Both the position numbers and the translations under genes were made by a program. 64,000 bases of DNA, taken from NCBI GenBank assembly GCA_944393005.1, contig CALXYO010000007.1, positions 1-64,000 of the forward strand, read 5' to 3'. This document shows positions 1 to 9,759 of this stretch, one piece after another; the first letter of the stretch is position 1, and the number at the start of each line of letters is the position of its first letter. The notes under the pieces are model-generated. The model saw only the letters and a program-made list of their open reading frames with translations. It was not told where the DNA came from and ran no database searches. This DNA comes from an uncultured Spirochaetales bacterium. Lineage in GTDB: Bacteria; Spirochaetota; Spirochaetia; Sphaerochaetales; Sphaerochaetaceae.

Positions 1-35
1 AAAGACAGGCTGCTCACAATAGTCCTGTTGTCTAT

Positions 36-78
36 GCCGCCCTCGGGTTCGGGAGAGTCCTGAGAGCGGCCTTTTTTG
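36..78 (+). terminator. Rho-independent terminator of an upstream gene
   Basis: GCCGCCCTCGGG (36-47) pairs with CCTGAGAGCGGC (59-70) with one C-A mismatch and one G-T pair, and a run of six T follows at 72-77. The gene or RNA it ends lies outside the window. No reading frame or RNA family is recognisable in bases 1-35. Confidence 0.7.
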
Positions 79-170
79 TCTCTTCAGCTGTTTAATTTCT
101 TTGTTTTCAGATCCATAAACCATTATCATTTGCTTCTCTTATAATCAGATACCAAAATATCAAAAAAAGC

Positions 171-198
171 TTGCAATATCTTTCATGTGTGCTATTAT
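171..198 (+). promoter_or_regulatory. Sigma-70-type promoter of the first lacI-family gene
   Basis: TTGCAA (171-176) and TATTAT (193-198) are separated by 16 bp. The LacI-type operator at 204-217 starts six bases after the -10 box, so it covers the expected transcription start and fits negative autoregulation. Confidence 0.55.
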
Positions 199-203
199 AA
201 GTC

Positions 204-217
204 TGTAAACGTTTTCA
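204..217. promoter_or_regulatory. LacI-family operator, copy 1
   Basis: TGTAAACGTTTTCA is a near-palindrome centred on CG, as is usual for LacI/GalR operators. The identical 14-mer recurs at 1253-1266 in front of the sulfatase gene, so the adjacent regulator probably controls both itself and the catabolic genes. Confidence 0.75.
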
Positions 218-229
218 GGAGGAAATCTG

Positions 230-1231
230 ATGGCTTCAATCCATGACATAGCACAGCGTGCAGGTGTATCCATAGCCACAGTATCCAGAGTGCTCAACGG
301 TTCTGCCGGTGTCAGGCAGGATAAGAGTGAACGTGTCATGGAAGCTTTGAAATATTTCAACTGGCAGCCAAGCCAGCTGGGCAGGGGACTGAGGACGAAA
401 TCAAGCGGTATGATCGGTCTTGTTGCTCCTTCTTCTGAAATAGGCATGTATACAAGCCAGCTTCTAAAGGGCGCGGGAATGGTTGCCGCCTCACACGGGT
501 ATTCAGTTGCAGTCATCTTCTCCGATGTGTCCCAGGGCGGAATGCCCGGCTATCTTGCACTTGCACAGCAGCATAAGATCGACGGTCTGATCTTTTCCAT
601 ACCGCCTTCGGCTGATGAGACCCTGCACGCTCTGGATGTTCTTGAGAGAGAAGCTTTTCCTGTAGTGTATGTCGGAAAGAAAGCTACTACATACGGTTCC
701 AATGTCTATGCGAAATATGAGGATTATACAATTGCCGCGCTTGAATATCTGTATTCAATGGGGCACAGGAAAATACTGCTTCCATTCTACAATGCCCATG
801 AGAAATATGTGGAAAGGGCTGTGGGGGAAATGAAAGCAGAACATGCTGACATGCACATTGAGTGTGTCGAGTACGCTGCTGTGGATAAAGAATCCTTTTT
901 CCACACACTCACAGAGCGGTATGTTGTCAAAGGAGGCTGTACAGCAACAACCAATGTGGACAGTGAGAATATTTCTGTCCTCATTGGACAACTTGCCTGC
1001 TTCAATCTGAGTGTGCCTGAGGACCTGTCAGTCATCGTTACGGATAATTCGGGCGGTAACGGATGCCGTGATGTGTATCCGGGCTATACTGCGAATATGG
1101 TACCTTCCGAATCGCTTGGAAGGGGAGCTGCAGAGTTGCTTTTCAGCATGCTGGAAAGTGGTGATATCACTTCACTCACGCGTGAGTATGAGACAGAACT
1201 TATCATAAGAAATTCAGTCAGGAGACTTTGA
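230..1231 (+). CDS. LacI-family transcriptional regulator
   Basis: This is a 333-residue repressor of the LacI/GalR family. Residues 1-50 form the classic helix-turn-helix with hinge (IHDIAQRAGVSIATVSRVLN), followed by a periplasmic-binding-protein-like effector domain. Length is normal for the family. An AGGAGG-type ribosome site lies 6 bases before the ATG. It is the first gene of a unit with sulfatase, GPH symporter and GH3 glycosidase, and identical operators flank it, so it is inferred to be a local sensor of the sugar that unit handles. The effector cannot be read from sequence. Confidence 0.92.
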   Translation: MASIHDIAQRAGVSIATVSRVLNGSAGVRQDKSERVMEALKYFNWQPSQLGRGLRTKSSGMIGLVAPSSEIGMYTSQLLKGAGMVAASHGYSVAVIFSDVSQGGMPGYLALAQQHKIDGLIFSIPPSADETLHALDVLEREAFPVVYVGKKATTYGSNVYAKYEDYTIAALEYLYSMGHRKILLPFYNAHEKYVERAVGEMKAEHADMHIECVEYAAVDKESFFHTLTERYVVKGGCTATTNVDSENISVLIGQLACFNLSVPEDLSVIVTDNSGGNGCRDVYPGYTANMVPSESLGRGAAELLFSMLESGDITSLTREYETELIIRNSVRRL

Positions 1232-1252
1232 GTTTTTTTATTTTCTTAAAAA

Positions 1253-1266
1253 TGTAAACGTTTTCA
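1253..1266. promoter_or_regulatory. LacI-family operator, copy 2
   Basis: Exact repeat of TGTAAACGTTTTCA found at 204-217. It lies between the lacI stop and the sulfatase ribosome site (AAGGAGGAA), so the sulfatase-symporter-glycosidase genes probably have their own repressed promoter in addition to read-through from lacI. Confidence 0.72.
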
Positions 1267-1286
1267 AAAAAAAGGAGGAACATAAG

Positions 1287-2798
1287 ATGAAAGCAGTGAT
1301 GGTTATGTTTGATTCCCTGAGAAGGGATTTTCTTGAGCCTTACGGCTGTAAGTGGACAATAACACCGAATTTCACACGCCTTGCACAGCGTTGTGTGACT
1401 TTTGATCAGAGCTGGGCCGGATCTCTGCCCTGCATGCCCGCGCGACGCGAGCTGCATACTGGGCGGGTGAATTTTTACCACAGAAGCTGGGGGCCGGTAG
1501 AGCCTTATGATGACTCTATGCCCCAGATACTGAAGCAGAACGGAATATATTCCCATCTGGTGAGTGACCATCAGCATTACTGGGAAGACGGAGGCTGCAC
1601 CTATCATAACAGGTATTCATCATGGGAATGTGCAAGAGGACAGGAAGGGGATAACTGGAAAGCGGATCTCAGCGTGAAGTATGACAGAAAGACCGTATTC
1701 GTGAACAAGGACAGAATGATGAGGGAAAACCCCATGGCGGCTTATTTCTACAACATCATGTACTCCCATGACCAGATGAACCGTAACGAGATGGACTGTG
1801 AGGAAAAGACGAGTCAGGCTGTCACTTTCACTCAGGGGCTTGAGTTCATTGACAGAAACCACAGTCAGGACAACTGGTTCCTGCAGATTGAAACCTTTGA
1901 TCCGCATGAACCTTTCTACAGCCTTCCATCCGACAAGGCGCTGTATCCTCACACCTTCCTGGGTGATGCCGAAATGGAGGCTGACTGGCCGCCGTACGCA
2001 CCTGTCGCCGAGGATGATAACACAATAGAGCATGTAAGGTATGAATATGCGGCTCTTCTGACAAAGTGCGACCGCTATCTGGGTTATGTGCTGGATGCCT
2101 TTGACAAGTACGACCTCTGGCAGGACACAATGCTTGTTGTCAACACCGATCATGGTTTTCTTCTCTCTGAACACGGCTGGTGGGGAAAGACAAACATGCC
2201 TGTATACACTGAAATCGGACATACTCCTCTTTTCATCTATGATCCGCGCCACAAGGACATGCATGGTGTGCGGCGTCAGGCTCTGGTGCAGACTGTTGAT
2301 ATTCCTGTAACAATACTGCGCTATTTCAACCTTGATGTACCTCACGACATGCTTGGTCACGATCTTGAACCTGTCATCGTCAGTGATGTGAAAGTGAGGG
2401 ATACCGCAGTGTTCGGCTATCATGGCAGTCAGGTGCATGCGACTAACGGACATTATCTTTACATGCATTCGGCGGAACACCCTGAAATGCCGGTCTACGA
2501 TTACACGCTCATGCCGGCTCACATGAGAGCCTTGTTCTCTCCGTCTGAACTTGCAGAAGCTGAGCTTGTGAAGCCGTTTAGTTTCACTAAAGGGTGTCCT
2601 TTGCTGAAGATCAAGGCGGAGAACCGCATGGGTGACACCACTTCTTTCGGAAGTGCCCTGTACGACCTGGAAAAAGATCCTGAGCAGAGGAACAGGCTTG
2701 ATGATGAAAAGCTCATTCAGCATTTCAAGGAGGAGATCCGCAAGGACATGGATATGAATGATGCCCCGTCTGAACTTTATGAGAGGCTGGGACTGTAA
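1287..2798 (+). CDS. Sulfatase (type I, cysteine type), cytoplasmic
   Basis: This 503-residue protein belongs to the alkaline-phosphatase-like sulfatase superfamily. The maturation signature is visible as PCMPARRELHTGR, with Cys49 the residue expected to be converted to formylglycine, and the metal-site region FDSLRRD is near the N-terminus. The motif has Cys, not Ser, so in an anaerobe it needs a radical-SAM anSME maturase, and none is present in this window. No signal peptide is visible, which suggests that a sulfated saccharide is desulfated inside the cell after import by the next gene. The ribosome site AAGGAGGAA is strong. The substrate is unknown; sulfated glycan fragments are an inference from the neighbours. 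Confidence 0.85.
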   Translation: MKAVMVMFDSLRRDFLEPYGCKWTITPNFTRLAQRCVTFDQSWAGSLPCMPARRELHTGRVNFYHRSWGPVEPYDDSMPQILKQNGIYSHLVSDHQHYWEDGGCTYHNRYSSWECARGQEGDNWKADLSVKYDRKTVFVNKDRMMRENPMAAYFYNIMYSHDQMNRNEMDCEEKTSQAVTFTQGLEFIDRNHSQDNWFLQIETFDPHEPFYSLPSDKALYPHTFLGDAEMEADWPPYAPVAEDDNTIEHVRYEYAALLTKCDRYLGYVLDAFDKYDLWQDTMLVVNTDHGFLLSEHGWWGKTNMPVYTEIGHTPLFIYDPRHKDMHGVRRQALVQTVDIPVTILRYFNLDVPHDMLGHDLEPVIVSDVKVRDTAVFGYHGSQVHATNGHYLYMHSAEHPEMPVYDYTLMPAHMRALFSPSELAEAELVKPFSFTKGCPLLKIKAENRMGDTTSFGSALYDLEKDPEQRNRLDDEKLIQHFKEEIRKDMDMNDAPSELYERLGL

Positions 2799-2828
2799 TC
2801 AGATACACAACTAAAAAAGGAGATAAAT

Positions 2829-4214
2829 ATGGAAAAACAAAACACGGCTTACAGAAAAGCCCGGTTCACTGACATCGTGAAATACTCATTCGGAGGTCTG
2901 GGCTCAAATCTTGCCTTCATCCTCTGCATGAGCTACCTCACGTTCTTCTATACTGACATATTCGGCCTGTCCGCTTATGCAGTATCGGTTCTGATGCTTG
3001 TCGCAAGGGTTTTTGATGCAGTAATTGATCCTGCACTCGGTGTAATTTTCGACAATACGAGATCAAAGTGGGGAAAGTTCCGTCCCTATATGCTTTTCGG
3101 TGCCCCGCTTCTCGGATTTTCTCTTTTCAGCCTTTTCTGCTCACCATCATTCAGCCCGGCTGCGAAACTTGTCTATGCTTATGTCACATATCTTTTCTAT
3201 TCACTGATAAGCTCGGTCGTAAACATTCCCTACCACAGTCTGACTCCGGTCATGAGTCAGGATCCTGTACAGAGAACTGTCATCGTAAGCTGGAAGCAGG
3301 GTATGGGCGTTGCTTCGCAGTTCTTCATAACTGTTCTCGCCATACCGATGGTAAATGCTTTCGGAGGCGGTCAGCGCGGCTGGATGGTTTACGGTGCCTT
3401 TGTGGCTGTGCTTACAACAATAAGCTTCTATCTGTGTGCATGGGGTGGAAAAAGGTATGACAAGCCTGCAAATGTGGAAGCTGCGGCGAAGGAAGAAGCA
3501 GAGAAATATGAGAAAATCAATTTCCGCCGTGATCTTTCTCTTTTGCTTAAAAACAAACCGATGATTCTGTTAATGACATCATTCTGTATGAATGTCTTGG
3601 CATCTTCCTGTTCAGGCGGTGTCAACATGTACTACTTTGTCTATGTCCTCGGGCGTGAGGATCTTGTTTCGGTAGTGGCATCCGCTACACTTGCGGCACA
3701 GATCATTGCAATTCCTGTCGTTCCCGTCTTGGCAAAGATTCTCGGAAAAAAGAAGCTATACCTTTTCTCCACCGCAGTGGGACTGATTCCGATGCTTCTC
3801 CTTCTCCTCAAGCCGGATGAAGGTGTTGCGGTGCTGCTTTCGATGCTGTCAGCGTACGGATTTGTAACCAAGATCGTAGGAGATCTGGGATGGGGAATGC
3901 TGCCTGAATGTTCCGATTACGCTGAATGGAAATTCGGAAAGAGGGCAGATGGTCTGATGAGTTCCGCAATGACTTTCTTCAATCAGCTCGGAGGTGCATT
4001 GGGTGGATTCCTCACAACCTTCATGCTTGGCCTTGCCGGTTATGTTGCGAATCAGCCGCAGACCCAGTCATCACTCAATATGATAGTGTTCCTGCGTTTC
4101 GGTCTGCCGGCCGTTGCAGCCGTGATTTCAATAATAGCATTGAAGTTCTATCCTGTAACCAATGAATTCCATGCGAAGATAACTGAAGATCTCAACAAAA
4201 GGAGAAGTATATGA
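2829..4214 (+). CDS. GPH-family sugar:cation symporter (MelB-like)
   Basis: A 461-residue membrane protein of the glycoside-pentoside-hexuronide branch of the major facilitator superfamily. The family landmarks are visible: an acidic motif after the second membrane segment (RVFDAVIDPALG) and the cytoplasmic loop with SKWGKFRPY. About 12 hydrophobic segments are spread along the length. It starts about 30 bases after the sulfatase and its stop overlaps the GH3 start by 4 bases (ATGA), so translation is coupled. The inferred role is import of the glycoside or sulfated oligosaccharide handled by its neighbours. The transported sugar and coupling ion cannot be deduced. Confidence 0.88.
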   Translation: MEKQNTAYRKARFTDIVKYSFGGLGSNLAFILCMSYLTFFYTDIFGLSAYAVSVLMLVARVFDAVIDPALGVIFDNTRSKWGKFRPYMLFGAPLLGFSLFSLFCSPSFSPAAKLVYAYVTYLFYSLISSVVNIPYHSLTPVMSQDPVQRTVIVSWKQGMGVASQFFITVLAIPMVNAFGGGQRGWMVYGAFVAVLTTISFYLCAWGGKRYDKPANVEAAAKEEAEKYEKINFRRDLSLLLKNKPMILLMTSFCMNVLASSCSGGVNMYYFVYVLGREDLVSVVASATLAAQIIAIPVVPVLAKILGKKKLYLFSTAVGLIPMLLLLLKPDEGVAVLLSMLSAYGFVTKIVGDLGWGMLPECSDYAEWKFGKRADGLMSSAMTFFNQLGGALGGFLTTFMLGLAGYVANQPQTQSSLNMIVFLRFGLPAVAAVISIIALKFYPVTNEFHAKITEDLNKRRSI

Positions 4215-6484
4215 AAACTGTTGATCAAATAGTCAGGGCTATGACTCTGGATGAGAAAATCGCACTCATAGCGGGTAAGAATTTCTGGCAGATGGAAGGT
4301 GTCCCTTCTGCCGGACTGGAACAGATCATGCTTACGGACGGACCTCATGGCCTCAGAAAACAGGCTGCCGCGTCTGATCACCTCGGCCTGAATGAATCGG
4401 TGCCTTCCACATGTTTCCCTCCTGCCTGTCTTATGGCATCCAGCTGGGATGAAGGGGTCACCAGAAGTGTCGGAGAGGCTATGGGGGAAGAGTGTGTTGC
4501 CGAAGAAGTATCGATCATTCTGGGACCGGGTGTGAATATCAAAAGGTCTCCGCTTTGCGGAAGGAACTTTGAGTATTATTCCGAGGATCCGTATCTTGCC
4601 GGCAAGCTTGCTTCAGGTCTGATCCGCGGTGTTGAGTCAAAAGGCATAGGTACGAGTCTGAAGCATTTTGCCGCAAACAATCAGGAAAGATTCCGTCTTG
4701 CCGGCAATTCCGTGGTTGATGAACGGGCATTGAGGGAAATCTACCTGAAACCGTTTGAGATAGCAGTCAGGGAAGGCAACCCGTCAACAGTCATGTGTTC
4801 ATATAACAGGATCAACAATGTCTATTCCGCTGTAAACAGATGGCTGCTCACTGATGTCCTGCGTGAGGAGTGGGGCTTTGATGGTTTCGTCATGACAGAC
4901 TGGGGTGCCATGAGTGACCGTGTTGAGGCCCTCAGGGCTGGACTTGATCTTGAGATGCCGGGACCTGCAAAGGAGAATGCCGCAAAAGTGAGAGCCGCAC
5001 TTGAAGATGGCAGTCTGTCTATGGATGAGCTGGATACCTGTGTACGTCGTCTCGTATCTTTCATACTGAAAGCGGAAAAGGTGGAAAAGAAGGCATACAG
5101 CATTGATGCCCATCACAAGACAGCACGTGACGCGGCGGCATCATCATTCGTCCTGCTTGAAAATGACGGCGCACTTCCTCTGAAAAAAGAAGGCAGCTAT
5201 GCTCTTATAGGTTCCCTGGCGGAACATATAAGATACCAGGGTGCGGGATCCAGCAAGATCAACCCGAACAGAGTGGACACAATCCGCGATTTATTCCCGC
5301 ACTGCAGCTATGCTGAAGGTTATGATCCTGTAACCGGTGAGACATCTGACAGAATGATAGCGGATGCCGTGGCCGCATGCAGGGGAAAGACGGCAGCCAT
5401 TGTGGTTGTCGGACTTCCGGATTCATATGAGTCGGAAGGGTTCGACAGAACTTCAATGGATCTGCCTCAGGGACACGTGAAGCTTGTGGATTCCCTGCTT
5501 GATGAAGGCATACCTGTGATAGCAGTGCTGCTTTCCGGTGCTCCTGTCACTCTGCCATTCAGACACAGGGTCAATGCCATGCTTCTCTGTTATCTTGGAG
5601 GTGAGGCTCTCGGCAGTGCTCTCGAGAGTGTGCTCACAGGAATGGTGAATCCGTCAGGAAAACTGCCGGAGACATTTCCTCTGCGTCTTGAGGATAATCC
5701 GAGTTATGGTAATTTTGCCTCTGATGACAGGAATGTCCTTTACAAGGAAAGCATTTTTGTCGGTTACAGGTGGTATGATTATAAGAATCTTCCGGTGGCA
5801 TATGAATTCGGTTATGGTCTCAGCTATACTGATTTTGAATACAGCCGTCTCAGCATTTCGTCAGATGCTGTGAGCTTTACCGTAAAGAATACCGGTGAAT
5901 GTGCAGGAGATGAGGTAGTCCAGCTTTATACAGGGCTTCCGTCATCAAGGATTGTACGCCCTGTTCGGGAACTCAGGGGATTTGAGAAAATCCATCTGGA
6001 AGCAGGTGAGGAAAAACAAGTCGTATTGCCGCTTAACCGTGACTGTTTCACATATTATGATGTTGTCACTAAGTCGTTTGAGGTGGAGGAAGGCGAGTAT
6101 GAGATTTCCATCGGTGCTTCTTCAAGGGATCTCCGCCTGAAGGGGCTCCTCCATGTTGATGGAACAAGAGAACCTCATGTGAGAGGAAATATTGCCGATT
6201 TCGCTTCACTGTTTGACGGGTCTCTGCCTCTGATCGAGGAAACCGGATGCATTGATATGAATACAACGGTTGCGGATGCTCTGAAAACCCCGGGAGGAAA
6301 AGAAGTGCTGGGTCCTGTTGCCAGAATGATGGATGAAACATACAGTGGAGATGACACTGTTTCCAGAATGATGAAGGCAATGGTTTATGAAATGCCGATC
6401 CGCGGTCTGTGGATGAGCCAGGTTGAAAACTTCTCAGTTGATGATACCTTAAAGCGGATCAATGATATAAACAGCAGAAAGTAG
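4211..6484 (+). CDS. Glycoside hydrolase family 3 (beta-glucosidase-like)
   Basis: A 757-residue GH3 enzyme with N-terminal TIM-barrel, alpha/beta sandwich and C-terminal fibronectin-III-like domain (around residues 545-650, including DEVVQLYTG and PVRELRGFEK). The catalytic nucleophile is Asp230 in VMTDWGA, and the substrate-site motif KHFAANNQE is present. An extra C-terminal stretch of about 90 residues follows the FnIII-like domain. No signal peptide, so it acts in the cytoplasm on imported glycoside. The start overlaps the symporter stop. The family includes beta-glucosidases, xylosidases and others, so exact specificity is open; with a sulfatase next door, a sulfated beta-glycoside is a reasonable guess. 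Confidence 0.88.
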   Translation: MKTVDQIVRAMTLDEKIALIAGKNFWQMEGVPSAGLEQIMLTDGPHGLRKQAAASDHLGLNESVPSTCFPPACLMASSWDEGVTRSVGEAMGEECVAEEVSIILGPGVNIKRSPLCGRNFEYYSEDPYLAGKLASGLIRGVESKGIGTSLKHFAANNQERFRLAGNSVVDERALREIYLKPFEIAVREGNPSTVMCSYNRINNVYSAVNRWLLTDVLREEWGFDGFVMTDWGAMSDRVEALRAGLDLEMPGPAKENAAKVRAALEDGSLSMDELDTCVRRLVSFILKAEKVEKKAYSIDAHHKTARDAAASSFVLLENDGALPLKKEGSYALIGSLAEHIRYQGAGSSKINPNRVDTIRDLFPHCSYAEGYDPVTGETSDRMIADAVAACRGKTAAIVVVGLPDSYESEGFDRTSMDLPQGHVKLVDSLLDEGIPVIAVLLSGAPVTLPFRHRVNAMLLCYLGGEALGSALESVLTGMVNPSGKLPETFPLRLEDNPSYGNFASDDRNVLYKESIFVGYRWYDYKNLPVAYEFGYGLSYTDFEYSRLSISSDAVSFTVKNTGECAGDEVVQLYTGLPSSRIVRPVRELRGFEKIHLEAGEEKQVVLPLNRDCFTYYDVVTKSFEVEEGEYEISIGASSRDLRLKGLLHVDGTREPHVRGNIADFASLFDGSLPLIEETGCIDMNTTVADALKTPGGKEVLGPVARMMDETYSGDDTVSRMMKAMVYEMPIRGLWMSQVENFSVDDTLKRINDINSRK

Positions 6485-6514
6485 TCGGATATGAATGCAT
6501 CTGAGCTGTATGGC

Positions 6515-6545
6515 AGGACAGGGTCTTTGGGTCCTGTCCTTCCTT
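6515..6545. terminator. Terminator hairpin between convergent GH3 and carB
   Basis: AGGACAGG (6515-6522) pairs with CCTGTCCT (6533-6540) around a 10-base loop, followed by a T-rich tail (TCCTTC). It lies between the GH3 stop and the carB stop, so it can serve the plus-strand operon and perhaps also carB. Confidence 0.65.
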
Positions 6546-6555
6546 CATGTTCAGT

Positions 6556-9500
6556 TCACAGTTCCCTTACTGTGTATTCCTTTCTCTGCAGGAAGCGGAT
6601 CGCATCCACTGCAGCGTTTGCCGCTGAGGTGGTGGTTGTATAAGGAATCTTGTTCCTCACGGCTTCTGTTCTTATATCGTCATCGCTCTTTGTCGCATGG
6701 AAGCCCATGGGAGTGTTGATGATGAGATCAACTTTGTGAGCCCTTATAAGATCTACAATGTTCGGTCTTCCCTCATGCACCTTGAGAACAACATCGCTAA
6801 GGATGCCGGAGTCAAACAGGTCACGGGCCGTTCCTCTTGTCGCAAGAACCGAGAATCCAAGATCCTGCAGGGCCCTTGCAATCGGCACTATGGTGGCTCT
6901 GTCTTTCTTGTTGACGCTTATGATGACTCTTCCTTTTGTCGGCAGGATGTTGCCGCTGCTGGCCTGGCTTTTCGCATAGGCCTCGCCAAATGTGCGTCCC
7001 ATGCCAACAACCTCACCGGTGCTTCTCATCTCAGGTCCCAGCTGTGGATCGACATTCACAAAACGGTCAAAGGAGAACACTGCTTCCTTTATTGCCCATC
7101 CTGTATGGCATTTTCCTTCGCCGATATGGGTCTGTTTGTTCACCAGACCCTGCTGTATGAGACTTTCACCGAGCCATACTTTCACTGCGACATCGATAAG
7201 GTTCACACCGCTTGCCTTGCTTATGAACGGCACTGTGCGGCTGGCTCTCGGGTTGACTTCGATTATATACAGCCTGCCGTCTTTCTCGGCAAACTGGATG
7301 TTCATCATGCCTCTTACATTGAGCTCTCTTGCGATCCTGAGTGTCCACTCTCTCATCTGTTCAAGTATTTCGGGTTTGCTCTTGTACGGCGGGAACACTG
7401 CGGCAGAGTCACCGGAGTGGATACCGGCAGCCTCGATGTGCTGCAGGATGCCGCCGATGTACACGCTCTCTCCGTCACATACGGCATCAAGATCGTACTC
7501 GAATGCATCTTCAAGGAACTGGTCAACCAGTACGGGCGCTTCTCTGCTTATTGTTATGTTGGCAGTCTTGAGGAACTCCCTGAGGCCGTCTTCATCGTAT
7601 GCGATGAACATGCTCCTTCCTCCCAGAACGAAGGAGGGGCGCAGAAGAACCGGGAAGCCTATCTCCCTTGCCTTTGTGAATATTTCATCTTCACAGACGG
7701 CACTTCTGTTCTCGGGCTGTCTGAGTCCGAGTCTTTTCACAAGAGCGGAGAAGAGTCCACGGTCTTCGGTCTCGTCAATTCCTTCCAGGCTGGTTCCTAT
7801 AATGTTGGCACCCCATTCCTCGAGCTTTGCCGCCATGTTGAGCGGTGTCTGCCCGCCCAGCTGAAGCACGACGTCCCGGCAGTTTTCCTTTTTCATGATT
7901 TCAATGACTTCTTCTGCCGTGAGAGGGCTTATGTAAAGTCTGTCGGAAGTGTTGAAGTCAGTGGAGACCGTCTCCGGGTTTGAATTGATCATGACTGTCT
8001 TTCGTCCTTTTGCACGGAAAGCAAGGGAGGCAAGGGTGCAGCATGTGTCAAATTCAAGGCCCTGCCCGATACGGTTCGGACCGGATGCGACGATGATGAC
8101 GGCCTTGTCGCCCAGCGGTTCTCCTTCATCTTTTTCGCTGTATGTGGTGTAGCAGTACGGAGTGAGCGCCTTGAATTCTCCTGCACAGGTGTCGACGAAA
8201 TGGACATTCGCATGAAGGGAGAGCTTTTCCCTTTCCCCGGCGACATCAGCTTCACTGACTTGTGCAAGCTGTGCGATGCGCTTGTCGCTCATTCCCCATT
8301 CTTTTGCCTTTTTCAGATTCTCTTCACTAAGGCCGTTTTCCTTTATCGCCTTGTCAAGGAGGCTCTGTTCATAGAGCGTGTAGAGGAAGAAACGGTCAAA
8401 GCCTGTGATACTGCTGACTTCATCAAGGCATTCTTCTCCTTTTTCGCTTATTACGGTATAAGCGGCAAGAAGACGTAAGGGGTGAGCGCATCTGAGCAGT
8501 GTCTCTACGTCATTCTCATTTCTGTCAAGCTCCACAAGACCTTCGGTTTTCCTTTCGCTTGCCCTTATTGCCTTGTTGAGACCTTCCGCCATGTTGCGTC
8601 CGAGCGCAAGGGCTTCGCCGACACTTCTCATCTGTGTTCCGAGCGCGGAGGAAGGAAGTGGGAACTTCTCAAGTTCGAAACGGGGGACTTTCACCGCAAC
8701 ATAGTCCAGTGCAGGTTCAAAACATGACGCGCTCTGCCCCGTGATCTCGTTCATGACCTCATCAAGGGTGTATCCGACGGCAAGTTTCGCACTTATACGG
8801 GCGATGGGGAATCCTGTCGCTTTGGATGCAAGCGCGGATGAACGCGAGACCCTCGGGTTCATCTCAATGACGACCATCCTGTCACTGTCTGGTTTCATCG
8901 CAAACTGTACGTTTGAGCCGCCGCAGTCAACGCCGACAGCACGCAGGATGTCGATTGATGCGTTTCTCATTCTCTGGTACTGCTTGTCTGACAGTGTCTG
9001 AATCGGTGCGACTGTTATGCTGTCACCAGTGTGGACACCCATCGGGTCGACATTCTCGATGGAGCATACAATGATGGCATTGTCCCTCTTATCCCTCATG
9101 ACTTCCATCTCGAATTCCTTCCATCCGATAAGAGATTCTTCAAGAAGTGCTTCATGAGTCGGACTCATTTCCAGTGCTTTCTCGACAAGCGGCAGGAATT
9201 CTTCTTCCCTTTCCGCAATGCTTCCTCCCATGCCGCCGAGCGTGAAGGAAGGACGTATTATTATCGGGAGGCCGATGAAGTCCTTTGCGGCGGCGGCATC
9301 TTCAAGATTGTGCACAACACGGCTTCTTGCGCTTTCAAGTCCCAGTGATGTGATTATATCCTTGAACTTTCCCCTGTCCTCGGCTTTCTCGATGCTTTCA
9401 GTTGATGCTCCTATGACTTTGACATCGTATTTATCGAGTATGCCCTGTTTCTCAAGTTCCATTGTCAGGTTGAGTGCTGTCTGTCCTCCCATCGTGGAGA

Positions 9501-9759
9501 GAATCGCATCAGGTCCAACCTGCTGGAATATTCTCTCAACGTATTCAACCTTCAGCGGCTCAAGGAAGATATGGTCGGCAATACCCGGTGTCGTCATCAC
9601 TGTCGCGGGGTTCGGGTTTATGAGGGAGACTTCATAGCCTTCCTCCTTGAGGGCCTTGACCGCCTGATTGCCGGAATAGTCGAATTCACAGGCCTGCCCG
9701 ATGACGATAGGGCCTGAACCGATTACGAGAATATGATTTATGTCTGTACGCCTGCTCAT
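6556..9759 (-). CDS. carB: Carbamoyl-phosphate synthase large subunit
   Basis: A full-length 1067-residue CarB. It makes carbamoyl phosphate from bicarbonate, ammonia and two ATP, feeding pyrimidine and arginine synthesis. The two homologous ATP-grasp halves are clear: GSGPIVIGQACEFDYSG opens the first and VIIVASGPNRIGQGLEFD opens the second. The C-terminal MGS-like allosteric domain is present (SVNKKDRATIVPIARAL, then TPMGFHATKSDDDIR). The ribosome site AAGGAG precedes the start, which overlaps the carA stop by 4 bases. Nothing unusual is seen. Confidence 0.98.
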   Translation of the reverse strand: MSRRTDINHILVIGSGPIVIGQACEFDYSGNQAVKALKEEGYEVSLINPNPATVMTTPGIADHIFLEPLKVEYVERIFQQVGPDAILSTMGGQTALNLTMELEKQGILDKYDVKVIGASTESIEKAEDRGKFKDIITSLGLESARSRVVHNLEDAAAAKDFIGLPIIIRPSFTLGGMGGSIAEREEEFLPLVEKALEMSPTHEALLEESLIGWKEFEMEVMRDKRDNAIIVCSIENVDPMGVHTGDSITVAPIQTLSDKQYQRMRNASIDILRAVGVDCGGSNVQFAMKPDSDRMVVIEMNPRVSRSSALASKATGFPIARISAKLAVGYTLDEVMNEITGQSASCFEPALDYVAVKVPRFELEKFPLPSSALGTQMRSVGEALALGRNMAEGLNKAIRASERKTEGLVELDRNENDVETLLRCAHPLRLLAAYTVISEKGEECLDEVSSITGFDRFFLYTLYEQSLLDKAIKENGLSEENLKKAKEWGMSDKRIAQLAQVSEADVAGEREKLSLHANVHFVDTCAGEFKALTPYCYTTYSEKDEGEPLGDKAVIIVASGPNRIGQGLEFDTCCTLASLAFRAKGRKTVMINSNPETVSTDFNTSDRLYISPLTAEEVIEIMKKENCRDVVLQLGGQTPLNMAAKLEEWGANIIGTSLEGIDETEDRGLFSALVKRLGLRQPENRSAVCEDEIFTKAREIGFPVLLRPSFVLGGRSMFIAYDEDGLREFLKTANITISREAPVLVDQFLEDAFEYDLDAVCDGESVYIGGILQHIEAAGIHSGDSAAVFPPYKSKPEILEQMREWTLRIARELNVRGMMNIQFAEKDGRLYIIEVNPRASRTVPFISKASGVNLIDVAVKVWLGESLIQQGLVNKQTHIGEGKCHTGWAIKEAVFSFDRFVNVDPQLGPEMRSTGEVVGMGRTFGEAYAKSQASSGNILPTKGRVIISVNKKDRATIVPIARALQDLGFSVLATRGTARDLFDSGILSDVVLKVHEGRPNIVDLIRAHKVDLIINTPMGFHATKSDDDIRTEAVRNKIPYTTTTSAANAAVDAIRFLQRKEYTVREL

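Noticed and set aside
1..70. 3' end of a known RNA such as 6S or RNase P RNA
   Set aside because: No family-specific conserved element could be recognised in the 70 bases available; only a terminator hairpin is supported.
1620..2723. A 367-codon minus-strand frame opposite the sulfatase
   Set aside because: Shadow of the sulfatase gene, which has a full family motif set and a ribosome site; the shadow has none.
6697..7983. A 428-codon plus-strand frame opposite carB
   Set aside because: It lies wholly within carB, whose minus-strand product is a complete, conserved enzyme. Its protein shows no known domain.
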